Part shown: in pieces, positions 1 through 9,600 of the stretch | How the letters are laid out: each line of letters opens with the position of its first letter | Position numbering within the stretch: the first letter of the stretch is position 1 | Assembly: GCA_949825065.1 (NCBI GenBank) | Contig: OX463864.1 | Coordinates: 13,529,327 to 13,593,326 of the forward strand | Direction: 5' to 3' | DNA from: Odontocerum albicorne | Taxonomy: Eukaryota; Arthropoda; Insecta; Trichoptera; Odontoceridae | DNA length: 64,000 nt | Translations under genes and position numbers: made by a program | The notes under the pieces: generated by a model | Told to the model about the DNA's origin: nothing | The model's input: only the letters and a program-made list of their open reading frames with translations | Databases searched by the model: none

Positions 1-610
1 TTACGACAGCGCTTGATCCAATCCTCGAAACACCGCTGGTACTCAATTTTCGGTATGTCCATCAGAACCGTCTTCGATTTTTTCATGACATCCTCTCGGG
101 TGCTGTAACGCGTTCCGCGAAGCGGTTTTTAAAGTCGGTTGAACAGGAAAAAGTCGCAGGGAGCCAGATCAGGTGAATTCGAAGGCTGCTGGATAGTATT
201 CGTGTTGTTTTTGGTCAAAAGCTCGTGGAAATCATGTGTTTCGCTATTTCAACGCGGTCCTTTTTTTGCATGAAATTGAGGTATTTCGGCACCAGTTTTG
301 CAGCGACACGTCTAAGGCCCAAATCACTAACCAAAATGTATTGAGTGGATCCATAAGCGATGTTCAAGTCCTCTGTCAGCTTTCTGATGGTCAATTTGCG
401 GTTTTCGGCCAACATTTCTTTGATTTTATCGATGTTTTCATCGGTTTTCGACTGCCACTGCATTCGTCATCCTCGACCGACTCACGACCACTTCTGAAGC
501 GTTCGTGCCACCAAAAAACACTTCTCCAACATTTCCAAGGTCTGCGGACCGTTAAATCCGTTTTTCACACAAAATTTAATGCAAACTCGTTGATGCACAG
601 TTGATGCCAT
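1..610 (-). pseudogene. mariner transposase remnant, internally deleted
   Basis: On the minus strand an ATG at 610 opens a mariner-like transposase N-terminus (MASTVHQRVCIKFCVKNG). After a frameshift it continues with WHERFRSGRESVEDDE and then TDENIDKIKEMLAENRKLTIRK, the DNA-binding helix-turn-helix part, up to about 215. The protein then jumps straight to the C-terminal SPDLAPCDFFLF block, which holds the third Asp of the D,D34D triad, and to FEDWIKRC at the window edge. The middle of the catalytic domain, with the first two Asp residues, is therefore missing. At least two frameshifts and one in-frame stop are visible. The copy cannot encode an active enzyme. Family assignment is firm; subfamily was not resolved. 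Confidence 0.85.
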
Positions 611-780
611 TTTCAAACTTGTAAAAAATCGAAAACACGCACAAAGATAGACAGACTCAGGGAAACTTGAAGGGAAGTGTCAATGATAGATGTGGTTACC
701 TAACAAAAAAAAGAATTCCAATCGGGTAACTGACAGCGCCACACGGTGGCCGGTCCTAAAACTTTTTGATCAAGATAGTA
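611..780 (-). mobile_element. mariner 5' untranslated end and terminal repeat
   Basis: Leader between the transposase ATG and the outer end. Read on the minus strand the end begins TACTATCTTGATCAAAAAGT, a mariner-style terminal inverted repeat abutting a TA. The partner repeat would lie left of the window. Confidence 0.65.
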
Positions 781-1154
781 TATTCAGAAATAATTTGTAT
801 TTTTCAAGAAACCAAAAAAATTTACTAACTTTATAAAGATTTAATAATAAAAATGCAGTAATTAATGGGAAAGGACGAAGAAACATGTTTAATTCAATAA
901 TTTACAGTTATTTACGAGTATTTTATTTGATAAATTTTTTTTACAAATATTCATAATAATCTATATCAATCCTACTTTGGTTGATATTTCAATCTCTTAA
1001 AAATTTCTGACTACTAAAACACAATTTTACTAATGCAATATCTGCTCTTTCCGATTTCGGACTATGCGGACGTCTGTTATTTGAATATTATGGAGGAACA
1101 GCAGGAAAAATGACAGCGTCTTCAAAATGTTTGTCTAAAGTTTATTTTCATGTT
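781..1154. other. AT-rich, nothing recognised
   Basis: No convincing coding, tRNA-like or repeat signature seen; homopolymer runs and stop codons in all frames. Confidence 0.5.
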
Positions 1155-1577
1155 TATTGAATCATAGACCCTCAAAGTAAGTAGCATGGACCGACTGGAG
1201 GCATTCGAAATGTGGATGCACCGGAGAATGCTACGGATACCCTGGACGGATATGGTCAGCAACACGAGGGTTCTTCAAAGAGCCAAAGTTGATAGAGAGC
1301 TGCTGACTAATATTAAAATCCGAAAGGTCTTACTTGAGTCATGTACTTAGAGGAGCAAAGTACAAATTACTGCACCTGATCATCCAAGGCAAAATAGAAG
1401 ACCGAAAAGGTGTTGGCAGGAGGCAAATCTCCTGGCTCCGCAATATATGTGATTGGACTGGCATAAGGGGCGTCGGAGATCTTTTTCGGGCTGCCGGGGA
1501 CAAGGATATCTAATCTCAAGTGATATTCAACGTTGGGGGGACCTGACATGACACTGATAAGAAGAAGAAGAAGAAGT
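1155..1577 (+). pseudogene. RTE-like LINE, 3' end of ORF2
   Basis: Codes for the C-terminal region after the reverse transcriptase: MDRLEAFEMWMHRRMLRIPW, TDMVSNTRVLQRAKVDRELL, then a frameshift near 1330. It ends in an AAG-repeat tail at 1559-1577. A second copy in opposite orientation lies at 51279-51800. The 5' truncation and simple-repeat tail fit target-primed insertion of an RTE-type element. Confidence 0.8.
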
Positions 1578-1591
1578 TTATTTTTAACCTG

Positions 1592-2182
1592 AGAAAGTAC
1601 GATCACATCACTTTATACCAGGAGTTGAAGCGGTTGAACGTAAAAATAGACGCCAAGTTCACATGCTGTCTCTATTATTATAAAGTCCTTACCATCCACA
1701 AAAACAGTCCCGCCGCCCCCTCTTATCTCGCCGAAATTTTTCAGCGTCTTTCCGATTATTGACTTGCGTTACGTTTTAAATAGAGATTGATTATTGGCTT
1801 TCCCAGTTCACCGCACTTTTTACGTCGTCCTTTACTGTCCACGCAGTGAGATTCTGGAACCAGTTACAAACTTATGCTAAACTCGCTCCGTCCTTGTCAT
1901 TCTTTAAGGAGCGACTGAGAAAAACTCTTAATTTTGAATCAGTATTATGACATGTTTCATTTCTGATATTTTTTCCACTCCACCATCCCTTTTTTTTCTT
2001 TGATTGATGATATCTCACTTTTACTTTTGTTATAATAATCATTTGAATGTTTTTTGCGACCATGTAAATCCCTTTATTTACTATTGTCTAGTTGGTTGGA
2101 AGAGATCGCCGCCTAGCAATAAGCCCACCAGAGAGTTTAGACAATGAAGTGTTGAATAAATAAATATTTTTTAAATATAAAA
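1592..2182 (+). pseudogene. LINE-G: non-LTR retrotransposon C-terminus and 3' UTR
   Basis: The segment 1592-1940 reads, with frameshifts, as a LINE C-terminus: DHITLYQELKRLNVKIDAKF, AAPSYLAEIFQRLSDY, then VRFWNQLQTYAKLAPSLSFF. The 3' UTR follows, containing GGTTGGAAGAGATCGCCGCC and a tail of AAATA repeats. Other 3' UTR copies lie at 4690-5045 (-), 54225-54545 (+) and 56005-56300 (-). The terminal 40 bases are shared with SINE-1. Jockey or CR1 type; clade not certain. Confidence 0.7.
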
Positions 2183-2540
2183 GTTGTCGAAACGAAAGAC
2201 AAAAAACAAGAGGCGAAAATATTCACTCTTAGTATCATTAAAAATATTTTTTCATCATGATTATATTGCAAATGAGCATTCCTGAAAAATACTCCTCTCA
2301 TATTTTATAGATGAATAAACATTTTCCACAAAAGAGTTGAATGCATTTTATAAAGTGCACTGAATGCAGTGCAGTGGTGCATATAAAATATGGGGCACAT
2401 ATAATACTCCCTCTAATTTTTTAATCAGTGGTGCGGAAAAAAGCCTTGCTGAGCGGAAAATGTAAACTTCGAAATTATTCATACAAAAATTTTCAGGTCA
2501 AACAGGTCAAAGTTATGTGTCAAATGTTAATATTCCTTAG
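2183..2540. other. AT-rich, nothing recognised
   Basis: Low-complexity sequence without a supported feature. Confidence 0.4.
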
Positions 2541-2960
2541 TCTTCATCTTCAACGCTTGTTTGTTCATAACTTTGACTACAAACAAACCCTGAAGATGAA
2601 AACTGCTACTTTTTTAAACGTTAGCATTATAAGCCAAACCACGCAGTACAACACTACAGTCGTACACACGTTATAATTTTCATCTTCAACGCTTGTTTGT
2701 TCTTAACTTTGACTACAAACAAACCCTGAAGATGAAAACTGCTACGTTTTTGAAACGTTAGCATTATAAGCCAAACCACGCAGTACAACACTACAGTGGT
2801 ACACACGTTATAGTCTTCATCTTCAACGCTTGTTTGTTCTTAACTTTGACTACAAACAAACCCTGAAGATGAAAACTGCTACATTTTTGAACCGTCAGCA
2901 TCGTTAGCTTAACCAAAAGACCTTATACAACTGATACGAAGAACCGCAAAAAGCCTCAAA
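2541..2960 (+). repeat. Rep-B: 136-137 bp tandem repeat, about 2.8 units
   Basis: The phrase CATCTTCAACGCTTGTTTGT starts at 2545, 2681 and 2818. Each unit holds a hairpin whose two 20-base arms match at about 17 positions, with CTGAAGATG in the right arm. A diverged copy runs in reverse at 7051-7260, so the sequence is dispersed and not only a local satellite. Confidence 0.85.
2726..2762 (+). ncRNA. hammerhead-like core in Rep-B
   Basis: CUGAAGA, one U, then arms GAAAAC and GUUUUU closing a six-base loop, then GAAAC. The order matches a hammerhead catalytic core. No convincing stem III with a UH cleavage site was found. The other two units have core changes. Confidence 0.3.
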
Positions 2961-3021
2961 ACATGTTTTTCTACTTTTTTGCTTTTCTTTTTAAGTATGT
3001 ACACATATTATTGAATATATG

Positions 3022-3205
3022 ACATCCATGGTCTAGTCGGTAAGACTCCTGTCTTCCAACCTGTGGACTACGTGCTCGATTCACGTTGTTTGATAAGTCG
3101 GAAGATATTTCCATATAACAATAAATTCAAGTTATGTTGTACGTTGTATTGAGTACAATCTGGCGGACTTATTATCATGTGGCAATTTCTTCCAAACAAC
3201 TACAA
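3022..3205 (+). mobile_element. SINE-1 copy, degenerate, plus reversed tail
   Basis: Box-A-like TGGTCTAGTCGGTAAGAC near 3028 and a decayed box B. At 3150-3205 a piece of the SINE-1/LINE-G tail lies in reverse orientation. Confidence 0.55.
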
Positions 3206-3412
3206 TGACGACCTCAGTTGCCTAGTTGGTAAGACGCCTGTCTCCCACCTTGGATGTTGAGGATTCAAATCCCACTAGAACCCTTTTTAAAAAAAAAGTA
3301 TTCCAGTCTGGTTTTCACTTAAGACCATTTAACATCTTTCTGATTGATTAGAAGATATTTCGTGTACCGAGTACAACGAAAGTGTAACACAATACAAATA
3401 GTTTTGAGATCT
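3206..3412 (+). mobile_element. SINE-1 copy (tRNA-derived)
   Basis: Box A TTGCCTAGTTGGTAAGACG, box B GATTCAAATCCC, the body phrase CCAGTCTGGTTTTCACTTAA, and a diverged tail ending GTGTAACACAATACAA. The tRNA-like head implies internal Pol III promotion; the body and tail recur across the window. Confidence 0.75.
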
Positions 3413-3674
3413 GTTGTCTCTGCCTACGCTGAAAAGGACACGCCGTGATGATATGTATGTATGTACAACACGCGCAAACTTGTCCGAACATCGAGACTAC
3501 ACTTTCTGGACAATACCTGATTGATGCGAATGAAAGGGCGATCTCTGTTGCCTTCTACTGGAAACAGGTGGCATAATTAATAATAGGTACAGACACGAAA
3601 ATGAAATGTATTATGATTTAAACAGTTGATGGGCATCGAGTATTGCATATAGTGTTTGCAGCGGTACATTTTAA
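3413..3674 (+). other. LINE-Q 3' tail fragment, then nothing recognised
   Basis: At 3415-3470 CTCTGCCTACGCTGAAAAGG and GATGATATGTATGTATGTAC match the LINE-Q terminus. The rest is unassigned. Confidence 0.45.
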
Positions 3675-3957
3675 CGTGTTCCTCGCGGGAAGCACAAATG
3701 CCTGTGATCTGATCTGTAGCATTCCTTTGTGTATTTTACGTAATGTTTAGTTTATCTCCTTTATTTAATGAGTCTCCTTAAGAGTAATGACTATTATTTA
3801 TTATCAGAAAATTACTTGAATGTCATGTTTACTTGGTGGTGTAATAAAATATCAGTGGTTCTAAACAAAATACGCGTTTAAACTTAGAAATTAAAAAACG
3901 CCGAAATTGTGCCGCGCACAGGATTCGTGGAATTTGATTTTTAACGCGGTGTACAGG
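3675..3957 (-). mobile_element. MITE-J, internally deleted copy
   Basis: Flanked by TTAA at 3671-3674 and 3958-3961. Ends read ACGTGTTCCTCGCGGG and ACCGCGTTAAAAATC as in the two 580-bp copies at 13355 and 17471. About 300 bp between the phrases GTGATCTG and GTAGCATTCC are missing. TTAA target and short terminal repeats indicate a piggyBac-type non-autonomous element. Confidence 0.85.
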
Positions 3958-3961
3958 TTAA

Positions 3962-4309
3962 TCATAAAACAATGTGAAATTGGGATCAAAGTATAAGAGA
4001 TTTCTTCCAGAAAGTATTATCGTTGAAACTGTACAGAAAACTTCAGGAATTTTTCATTTTAAAGTAAATAAAAAGGTATTTTAGTTTAAAAAGAAATAAA
4101 TAGAAATTTTATACTCGGTGACTTTATGTTGCTGGAGATTTTCAGACTTATCGTGGATTCTTTGGACTTTTTATTTTAAATTAAATCGTTCGTTGCGAAG
4201 GAAATCTCAGCTCTGAAAAGATCTGCCCTGAAAATTTATTTTTTCAAGCTTCGCTGAAAATTATAATAATTTTGAAATAAAAAAGTTACATTTTTCTTTT
4301 TTGAACCCC
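3962..4309. other. AT-rich, nothing recognised
   Basis: No supported feature. Confidence 0.4.
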
Positions 4310-4610
4310 CGTGACCATGTGGGTAAGATATTTTAAATCCTTCCAGTCTGATTTTAACTTAAAGATTATTTAAGGATGAATAGATTCAAGGTGAGATTCA
4401 AATGAGTTTTGTTAGACGCCTGTCTCTTAACTTGGCTACGGGTTCGAATCCCGCTGAAACCCAGGATACCAATCTAGTTTTAACTTGAAGCCACTTAAAT
4501 ATTTTTTCGTTGCTTGGAAAAGATTACCACGTGACAATGAGCTCGTTAGGTTGTATTATATATAACGAATGTGTAATACAATACAAATACAACAAAACTT
4601 TGAGGTAGAG
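4310..4610 (+). mobile_element. SINE-1, two partial copies
   Basis: 4310-4380 has a head and body fragment. 4400-4600 carries GACGCCTGTCTCTTAACTTG, box B GGGTTCGAATCCCGC and the tail ending AATACAATACAAATAC. Confidence 0.7.
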
Positions 4611-4689
4611 AATCTATGATATGTGCTGGAGATAAAAGGGCTATGAGCTTCCCACAGGCTCTTCGGATAGCAGAATGCTAAAAGGGTTA

Positions 4690-5045
4690 CGGAAGAATTT
4701 ATTTATTTATTTATTTAACACTTTTATTGCAATACAATCTGGCGGGTTTATTGCCAGGTGGCAATCTCTTCCAACCAACCAGACAAAAGTAAATGAAGCA
4801 AGTTACGTGGTCGCATAAATCATTCAAATGACTATCCATCCCCACGAAATCCATAAACATATACGCGAGAACATGCCCACGAACCCCACAAAGACGGACA
4901 ATCACCCGAACATTATTTTTCATATAAAGTGAGATATCATCAATCAAAAGGAAAAGAAAGGATGGTGGAGAGGAAAGGAAATGAAAAATCAGGAATGAAA
5001 CACGTTATTTTACTGACTAGAAATTAAGAGTTTTTGTATACAACC
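4690..5045 (-). mobile_element. LINE-G 3' UTR
   Basis: Starts (plus strand) with TTTA repeats at 4697-4720, then the shared tail GGCAATCTCTTCCAACCAAC, then the conserved block GAGATATCATCAATC near 4930. Matches 1880-2180 in reverse. Confidence 0.75.
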
Positions 5046-5154
5046 AACAGCAATCTCTGTGTAGGTCACGTTTCTTAGCATCGAGGTCGCAATGAAGAAA
5101 AAGAAACGTATTTACAAATTCTAAAATCAATGATTGAATAAGTTTGAACACATC

Positions 5155-5400
5155 TGATCATCCTTAATAACCATTTTAAAGTACTTCTCTTCATCGTACT
5201 CAATACATCAATCAGCTTTAAGTTCACATTCATCCCTTATCATTTTGTTCTTTATTATGTCATATATCGACACACTGCATATTCTTCTCAGTGCACGCGT
5301 TTCACTTTTTTAATTTTTCTTTCATTAATTTTTCAAGCCAACGTTTCACTCCCATACGTCACTGTTGACACTAATACGACATTATGAACCATAATTTTAG
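5155..5400 (-). pseudogene. LINE-Q ORF2 fragment
   Basis: Minus-strand reading gives VTYGSETLA, later KLIDVLSTMKRSTLKWLL, the post-RT region of an RTE-like LINE, with several stops. Same family as 29275-30060 and 43283-43900. Confidence 0.6.
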
Positions 5401-5419
5401 CATATATTATAATTTATTT

Positions 5420-5625
5420 AATCATCAGGGGAGCAAAAACAAAACAAGTCTTGTTCGTGCTCCCCTGATGATGAGGTGAAACCCTTAAAACCGGTAGAGT
5501 TATACCATTATACAAAGTGGAATAAACAGTGTTTGAAAAAACAAATAACAATGTCTTTAAACCTCCACAATGTTAATGCCTCAACTATAAATACGAGTAA
5601 TAGATCTTAATATTATTAGACTATT
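5420..5625 (+). mobile_element. PLE 3' end with short inverted partner
   Basis: TGCTCCCCTGATGATGA near 5458 is mirrored by TCATCAGGGGAGCA at 5428-5441, giving a head-to-head hairpin. Downstream are the family phrases GTGGAATAAACAGTGTTTGA and CTTTAAACCTCCACAATG. Confidence 0.75.
5465..5501 (+). ncRNA. hammerhead-like core, PLE copy 1
   Basis: CUGAUGA, hairpin GAGGU-GAAA-CCCUU, then AAAA in place of GAAA. The substitution in the invariant core suggests a dead copy. Confidence 0.3.
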
Positions 5626-5783
5626 TTATTGATTTATTTTCTTAAAACAGGCTTAACATTAAAAATAAAGAAAAATTTAATAGAATTAAAAAATTATATA
5701 AAATTAAAAATAATGTATATGCATACATATATACCATACACACAAACATACCATACACATTTATTCAAAGTCACTTAAGTACG
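5626..5783. other. AT-rich spacer
   Basis: Nothing recognised. Confidence 0.4.
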
Positions 5784-6040
5784 TTAATGAGTGCTTTCTA
5801 ACGCACTCAATTTAAGAAGAAAATTTACTTTTGCTTTTGGTAATGTGATATGAAATATGTCAATATCCGAAGCAGTCCCGTTCAGAAGAGTTAAGGCCCT
5901 TCCAACAGGCATAGCGGCTGGAAGACCCGTTCTTGCGTATGTTATTGAGAACAGTTCTTGCCGGCGCAGTCTAGTGTAATTGTTAGGAACATTTAACGCT
6001 AATTTTTGTAGTAATGCTGGACAGCTCACAACTCCTCGAA
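5784..6040 (-). pseudogene. Jockey-like LINE C-terminus
   Basis: Reads ALLQKLALNVPNNYTRLRRQ, ELFSITYARTGLPAAMPVGR, ALTLLNGTASDIDIFHITL. This is the end of a Jockey/I-type ORF2, where a VP-x-R-RRQELF block precedes a short DIDIF block. A related copy is at 13938-14210. The start Met is not meaningful; the frame is a 5'-truncated fragment. Confidence 0.65.
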
Positions 6041-6419
6041 AGAGTTTGACAACGTATACCAGGAGACGTATTCTTTTTAGTGCCCTATTGATTTAATTTC
6101 CTGTTGGAACTTGCTGTTCAATATCTCGTTCCACCTCTTTTCGTCGTCTAAGAACATACTTCTCAAATAGCAGAACTCTTCAGCTTGTTTTAATATATGA
6201 TTAATTAATGCAAGATACAGGCCAAAGCCTAGTTTATTGTTGATACGGAAAATGAAAGGCAACAAACCCAGACCCATATAAATTGCGAGTCCATTTTAAA
6301 TAACCTGTTCTTTTTTCATTAAGTATGCATTTATAAAATTTCTTGTCATGTATAAATAAATCTTGTATTGTTCACCCAAATATCGTATTTTCTTTTTTTT
6401 CCGGCCATCCTTTTCAATC
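6041..6419 (+). mobile_element. Rep-A fragment and unassigned sequence
   Basis: 6215-6290 carries GATACAGGCCAAAGCCTAGT and AATGAAAGGCAACAAACCCA, diagnostic for Rep-A. The phrase at 6075-6100 recurs at 12230-12256. The remainder is not recognised. Confidence 0.55.
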
Positions 6420-6612
6420 ACCTACCAACCTAAAACCCGAATGTTCCCAACCGTTGAAGCGTGTACCATAACATACTCGTATATCGGTACCAGTTCGAAC
6501 AGAATTTAGTCTTGTTTGTGCTCTCCTGAAGATGAGGTGAAAGCCTTGAAACCGGTAGGGTTATACCGTTACAAAAAAGTGGAATAAACAGTGTTTGATA
6601 AAATAAATTACA
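6420..6612 (+). mobile_element. PLE 3' end
   Basis: Upstream phrase TATCGGTACCAGTTCGAAC, then the hammerhead-like core, then GTGGAATAAACAGTGTTTGA. The copy stops after AATAAATTACA. Confidence 0.75.
6526..6562 (+). ncRNA. hammerhead-like core, PLE copy 2 (best preserved)
   Basis: CUGAAGA; one unpaired U; stem II GAGGU/GCCUU closed by GAAA; core GAAA; a short stem III in which A-C-C pairs with G-G-U around loop GGUAG; and a UH-type site ending at 6562. The strand order fits a type I hammerhead. A proximal stem I is not visible in cis, which is the main weakness. Confidence 0.45.
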
Positions 6613-7050
6613 ACCTAACTTTGATCTCGGATTTTTTGTTCTTATTGCTGAAAAGAAACATTTTCTAACAAAATTTCCTACCCTGTGGGTGGTTGCGCGG
6701 ATTAGTGAACTCTTGGAATCACACTCCCTGCACCCCCTATTTCAAAACTAAGATTCACCACGGTTTATATAATTTGTGTTCACAGCATTGTGCCTGAAAT
6801 GGAGTGTCTTAACTTCAAGGCGTGTGGTTGATATCTGCGGTTTGGCACCCTAAAGTTCTTGGACAAGTTGTACCCACCAAGGAATTTGAGATCTTTGAAC
6901 AGTGCTTTTGTCACAAGGACTTAAACAGAACTCGCATTACTGAACTTTGAGATCTGACACTTTGAAACTAAACAGTCTTTACTCATTGTAAACTCTATAG
7001 CACTCTATATTTGTTCTATACATACACATCAGCTCTTGCGTGTCACTTGC
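6613..7050. other. nothing recognised
   Basis: Slightly less AT-rich than its surroundings but no open frame or known motif. Confidence 0.4.
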
Positions 7051-7260
7051 GGAGTAATCTGCAGATACTCCTATGTTTTGAGGCTTTCGCGGTTCCTCAT
7101 ATCAGTTGTATAAGGTCTGTCGGAATGTTGTCTTCCGTGGTTTGGCTTACGATGCCGACGTTTTTAAAAGCTGCAGTTTGCATCTTCAGGGATTGTTTGC
7201 AGTCTTAATATGAAAACGGCAATGTCGGTATCATAAACTAAACTTCCAAAAGATCTTATA
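7051..7260 (-). repeat. Rep-B dispersed copy
   Basis: Reverse complement of the 2541-2960 unit, including CGTGGTTTGGCTTA, the CATCTTCAGGG phrase and the distal block around ATCAGTTGTATAAGGTCT. Its CTGAAGATG core is followed by decayed arms. Confidence 0.7.
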
Positions 7261-7540
7261 CAACAGAGACAACGAATCTCCATCATTTTCTTTTCAAGCA
7301 CACAAATTTCACCCACACTACATTCATACATCTGTTCATGCACAATCTTATATTAGTTCAGTTCGATCCCACCACCTCCCACACTGTTATGGGGGACAAA
7401 ATCAGTTCTAATCCAACGCGATCTATACTGGAAGATTGAAATCTTCTTTAATTTTTTTATGAGTATGACGTCGCGTGAAGACAAAGAAAAATATGCTTAA
7501 AGGAACTCATTCCCCTTTTTTACGCCATCGTTTTTTTTTT
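7261..7540. other. nothing recognised
   Basis: No supported feature. Confidence 0.4.
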
Positions 7541-7722
7541 AATGAATAAATAGAACCGAAGTCATAAGTTTCCTTATATATCTAAATACTAGACGGAAAA
7601 TGCCTGTATCATTTGAGGGGAATTGCACACTGCGGGGTTCGAATCGACGATCTTCCGCATGGAAGTCCGGTGCGTTACCACGCGACTATGCACCTTAGAT
7701 TGTTTTCTAGGTTTTGATGAAC
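7541..7722 (-). mobile_element. SINE-2 copy (tRNA-derived)
   Basis: Minus strand: box A near 7680 (CGCGTGGTAACGC), box B GATTCGAACCCCGC near 7640, then the body phrase CTAGTATTTAGATA. Same family as copies near 36840, 52145, 52840 and 62480. Confidence 0.75.
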
Positions 7723-7876
7723 TGAGCTATAAAAAAGGTTACCACTCGCACACGGGATGTCCTTTTTGAATTAATTTCCCGATAAAGCTCCTTAATAAAA
7801 ATTGCACATATAACTAAACCCCTTCACAGGAAAACATGAGTTATCATTGCTTCTACTATATTGTTATTTTTTTTAA

Positions 7877-8389
7877 CCTTTTATAGGGCAAGTTTTTTTT
7901 TTTGAGATATTGAGTTTTTTGTTGAATAAATCATTATTATGTGTATCAAATCAACTTTATTTCTTCGAAAATGTGTTTTGAAAATATTTTTTTTTGAAAA
8001 TGAGGCGGTCGCATATGAGACCTGTGCCCATTTCAGGGGTCATGTCAGTGGTCGCAAAAGTGACTAATGAATGTTTAGGTAATAATATCTAAGTTAAGGT
8101 TGTATTAGGAAATACAATTCTTATATGAGATATAAAGAATGGTGATTTACTTATAATACCTATTTACATATTTAACAATAAATGGACCGGATGTTTAAAT
8201 CGTTGCTACTGAACATGCAGCTAACTTCACGACGATCCGTCTTAAATAAGACCTCTGCCCGTCCGCTACATTTGCCAATTTGACATTTGTGTTACTTAAA
8301 AACGTTTCATTAAGAAAATGAATCCTTATAAGTATAACTATAAGGGTGGTCGCATATGCGACCGATTTTTGCTTATGCCCGTTATAGGG
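7877..8389. mobile_element. TTAA-flanked MITE, 513 bp
   Basis: TTAA at 7873-7876 and 8390-8393. Left end CCTTTTATAGGGCAAG, right end (reversed) CCCTATAACGGGCATAAG. Both halves carry a subterminal palindrome-like phrase GGTCGCATATGMGACC. Target and ends indicate piggyBac type; no transposase is encoded. Confidence 0.8.
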
Positions 8390-8510
8390 TTAAACCTTTA
8401 TTTACTTACACTTATATAATAAACTTAATTTGGTGTAATTGTTCAAAACTTTTATCACATATAAAATATATATATATTTTTTTAATTAATGCTAAATACC
8501 AATGAACGCA

Positions 8511-8828
8511 GCGCCGTTTAGAATTCAGACCCTCCTCATGGGCGCTCTAATACGAGATTTAAGGCGCCGTTTAGAATGCAGACTCTCCTCATGGGCGCTC
8601 TAATACGAGATTTAAGGCGGCGTTTAGAATGCAGACTCTCCTCATGGGTGCTCTAATACGAGATTAAGGCGCCGTTTAGAATGCAGACTCTCCTCATGGG
8701 CGCTCTAATACGAGATTTAAGGCGCCGTTTAGAATGCAGACTCTCCTCATGGGGGCTCTAATACGAGATTTAAGGCGCCGTTTAGAATGCAGACTCTCCT
8801 CATGGGCGCTCTAATTCGAGATTTAAGC
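8511..8828 (-). repeat. 53-bp minisatellite, 6 units, derived from Rep-M
   Basis: GCGCCG restarts at 8511, 8564, 8617 (mutated), 8669, 8722 and 8775. Each unit holds CAGACTCTCCTCATGGGCGC, the reverse of the single-copy Rep-M phrase seen near 58690 and 22015. The dispersed repeat was amplified here. Confidence 0.85.
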
Positions 8829-9075
8829 CCACTATTATAGCCAGATTAAAAGACTAGTATTACAAAAAAAAACAAGCTTCGTGTAAGGATATGAAGGTGA
8901 TGGCTTCAAACATTAGATTAGGTATTTCTCCGTATCTTTATAAGTTCAGAAAAAATATATTTAGTTAGAAAACCGCAGAAAACTTACCAAGGCAAGACGA
9001 ACCAAAGGGTCTTTCAAATTGTGCGGTTCTTTTAATTATATTTTTTTAAATCTTGAAATAAAAGACACCATTTGC
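8829..9075 (-). mobile_element. Rep-M outer part
   Basis: Shares AAACCGCAGAAAACTTA and flanking sequence with 32185-32220, where a Rep-M copy also lies alongside. The two blocks therefore belong to one longer element. Confidence 0.55.
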
Positions 9076-9084
9076 TTTGATTTC

Positions 9085-9370
9085 AAAAAACTTTTTATTG
9101 TTCATGTATGACATTTAAACACAAAAAAAACAATATCCGCCAAATGTCCACCTCTTGCAGCTCCACAGATGTCCACTCTTTGGTCAAAATTTTCGATGAC
9201 ATTTTGGTATAATTGCGGTTCTAACTCACCAAACGCGAATAATTTGGTCCTTCAGTTTAGGAATTGATTGGGAGTCATTCTCATAGACCTGGCTTTTCAC
9301 GGAACCCTAGAGAAAATAGTTCAACGTTGTCAGATCACATGATCTTGGTGGCCAATTAACATCACCGTTT
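9085..9370 (-). pseudogene. Tc1/IS630-like transposase C-terminal remnant
   Basis: Minus-strand reading, with frame breaks, gives SCDLTTLNYFL, then GSVKSQVYEN, IPKLKDQI, GELEPQLYQNVIENFDQR and GAARGGHLADIVF. The order PRSxDLTxLDYFLWG, KSxVY, VIENxxxR, SRGGH is typical of the C-terminal catalytic part of arthropod IS630/Tc1-like DDE transposases. Stop codons interrupt it and nothing upstream of the third acidic residue remains. Confidence 0.7.
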
Positions 9371-9600
9371 CCGGAGAATACAATACATAAAATAATTCTA
9401 CAATTTGAACGCTTTGTTGTATTCTAAACGTCTCCACTTTTATACGTGTTATACATTACACTTATCAAATGTCACAAGACCCAGGCAAGTTTGCGACGTC
9501 ATCTGTGTTTTATCCAAGAATTTAAAAAACCGCTCAATTTGAAAGAGCTTTTACAAAGAAATATTTATGGATTTTCTTGTATGCAAATCATATATAAATA
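9371..9600. other. nothing recognised
   Basis: No supported feature. Confidence 0.4.

Noticed and set aside
3028..3110. tRNA gene candidates (here and at other box A/box B pairs)
   Set aside because: They lack a proper acceptor stem and are followed by a shared SINE body and tail; they are SINE heads.
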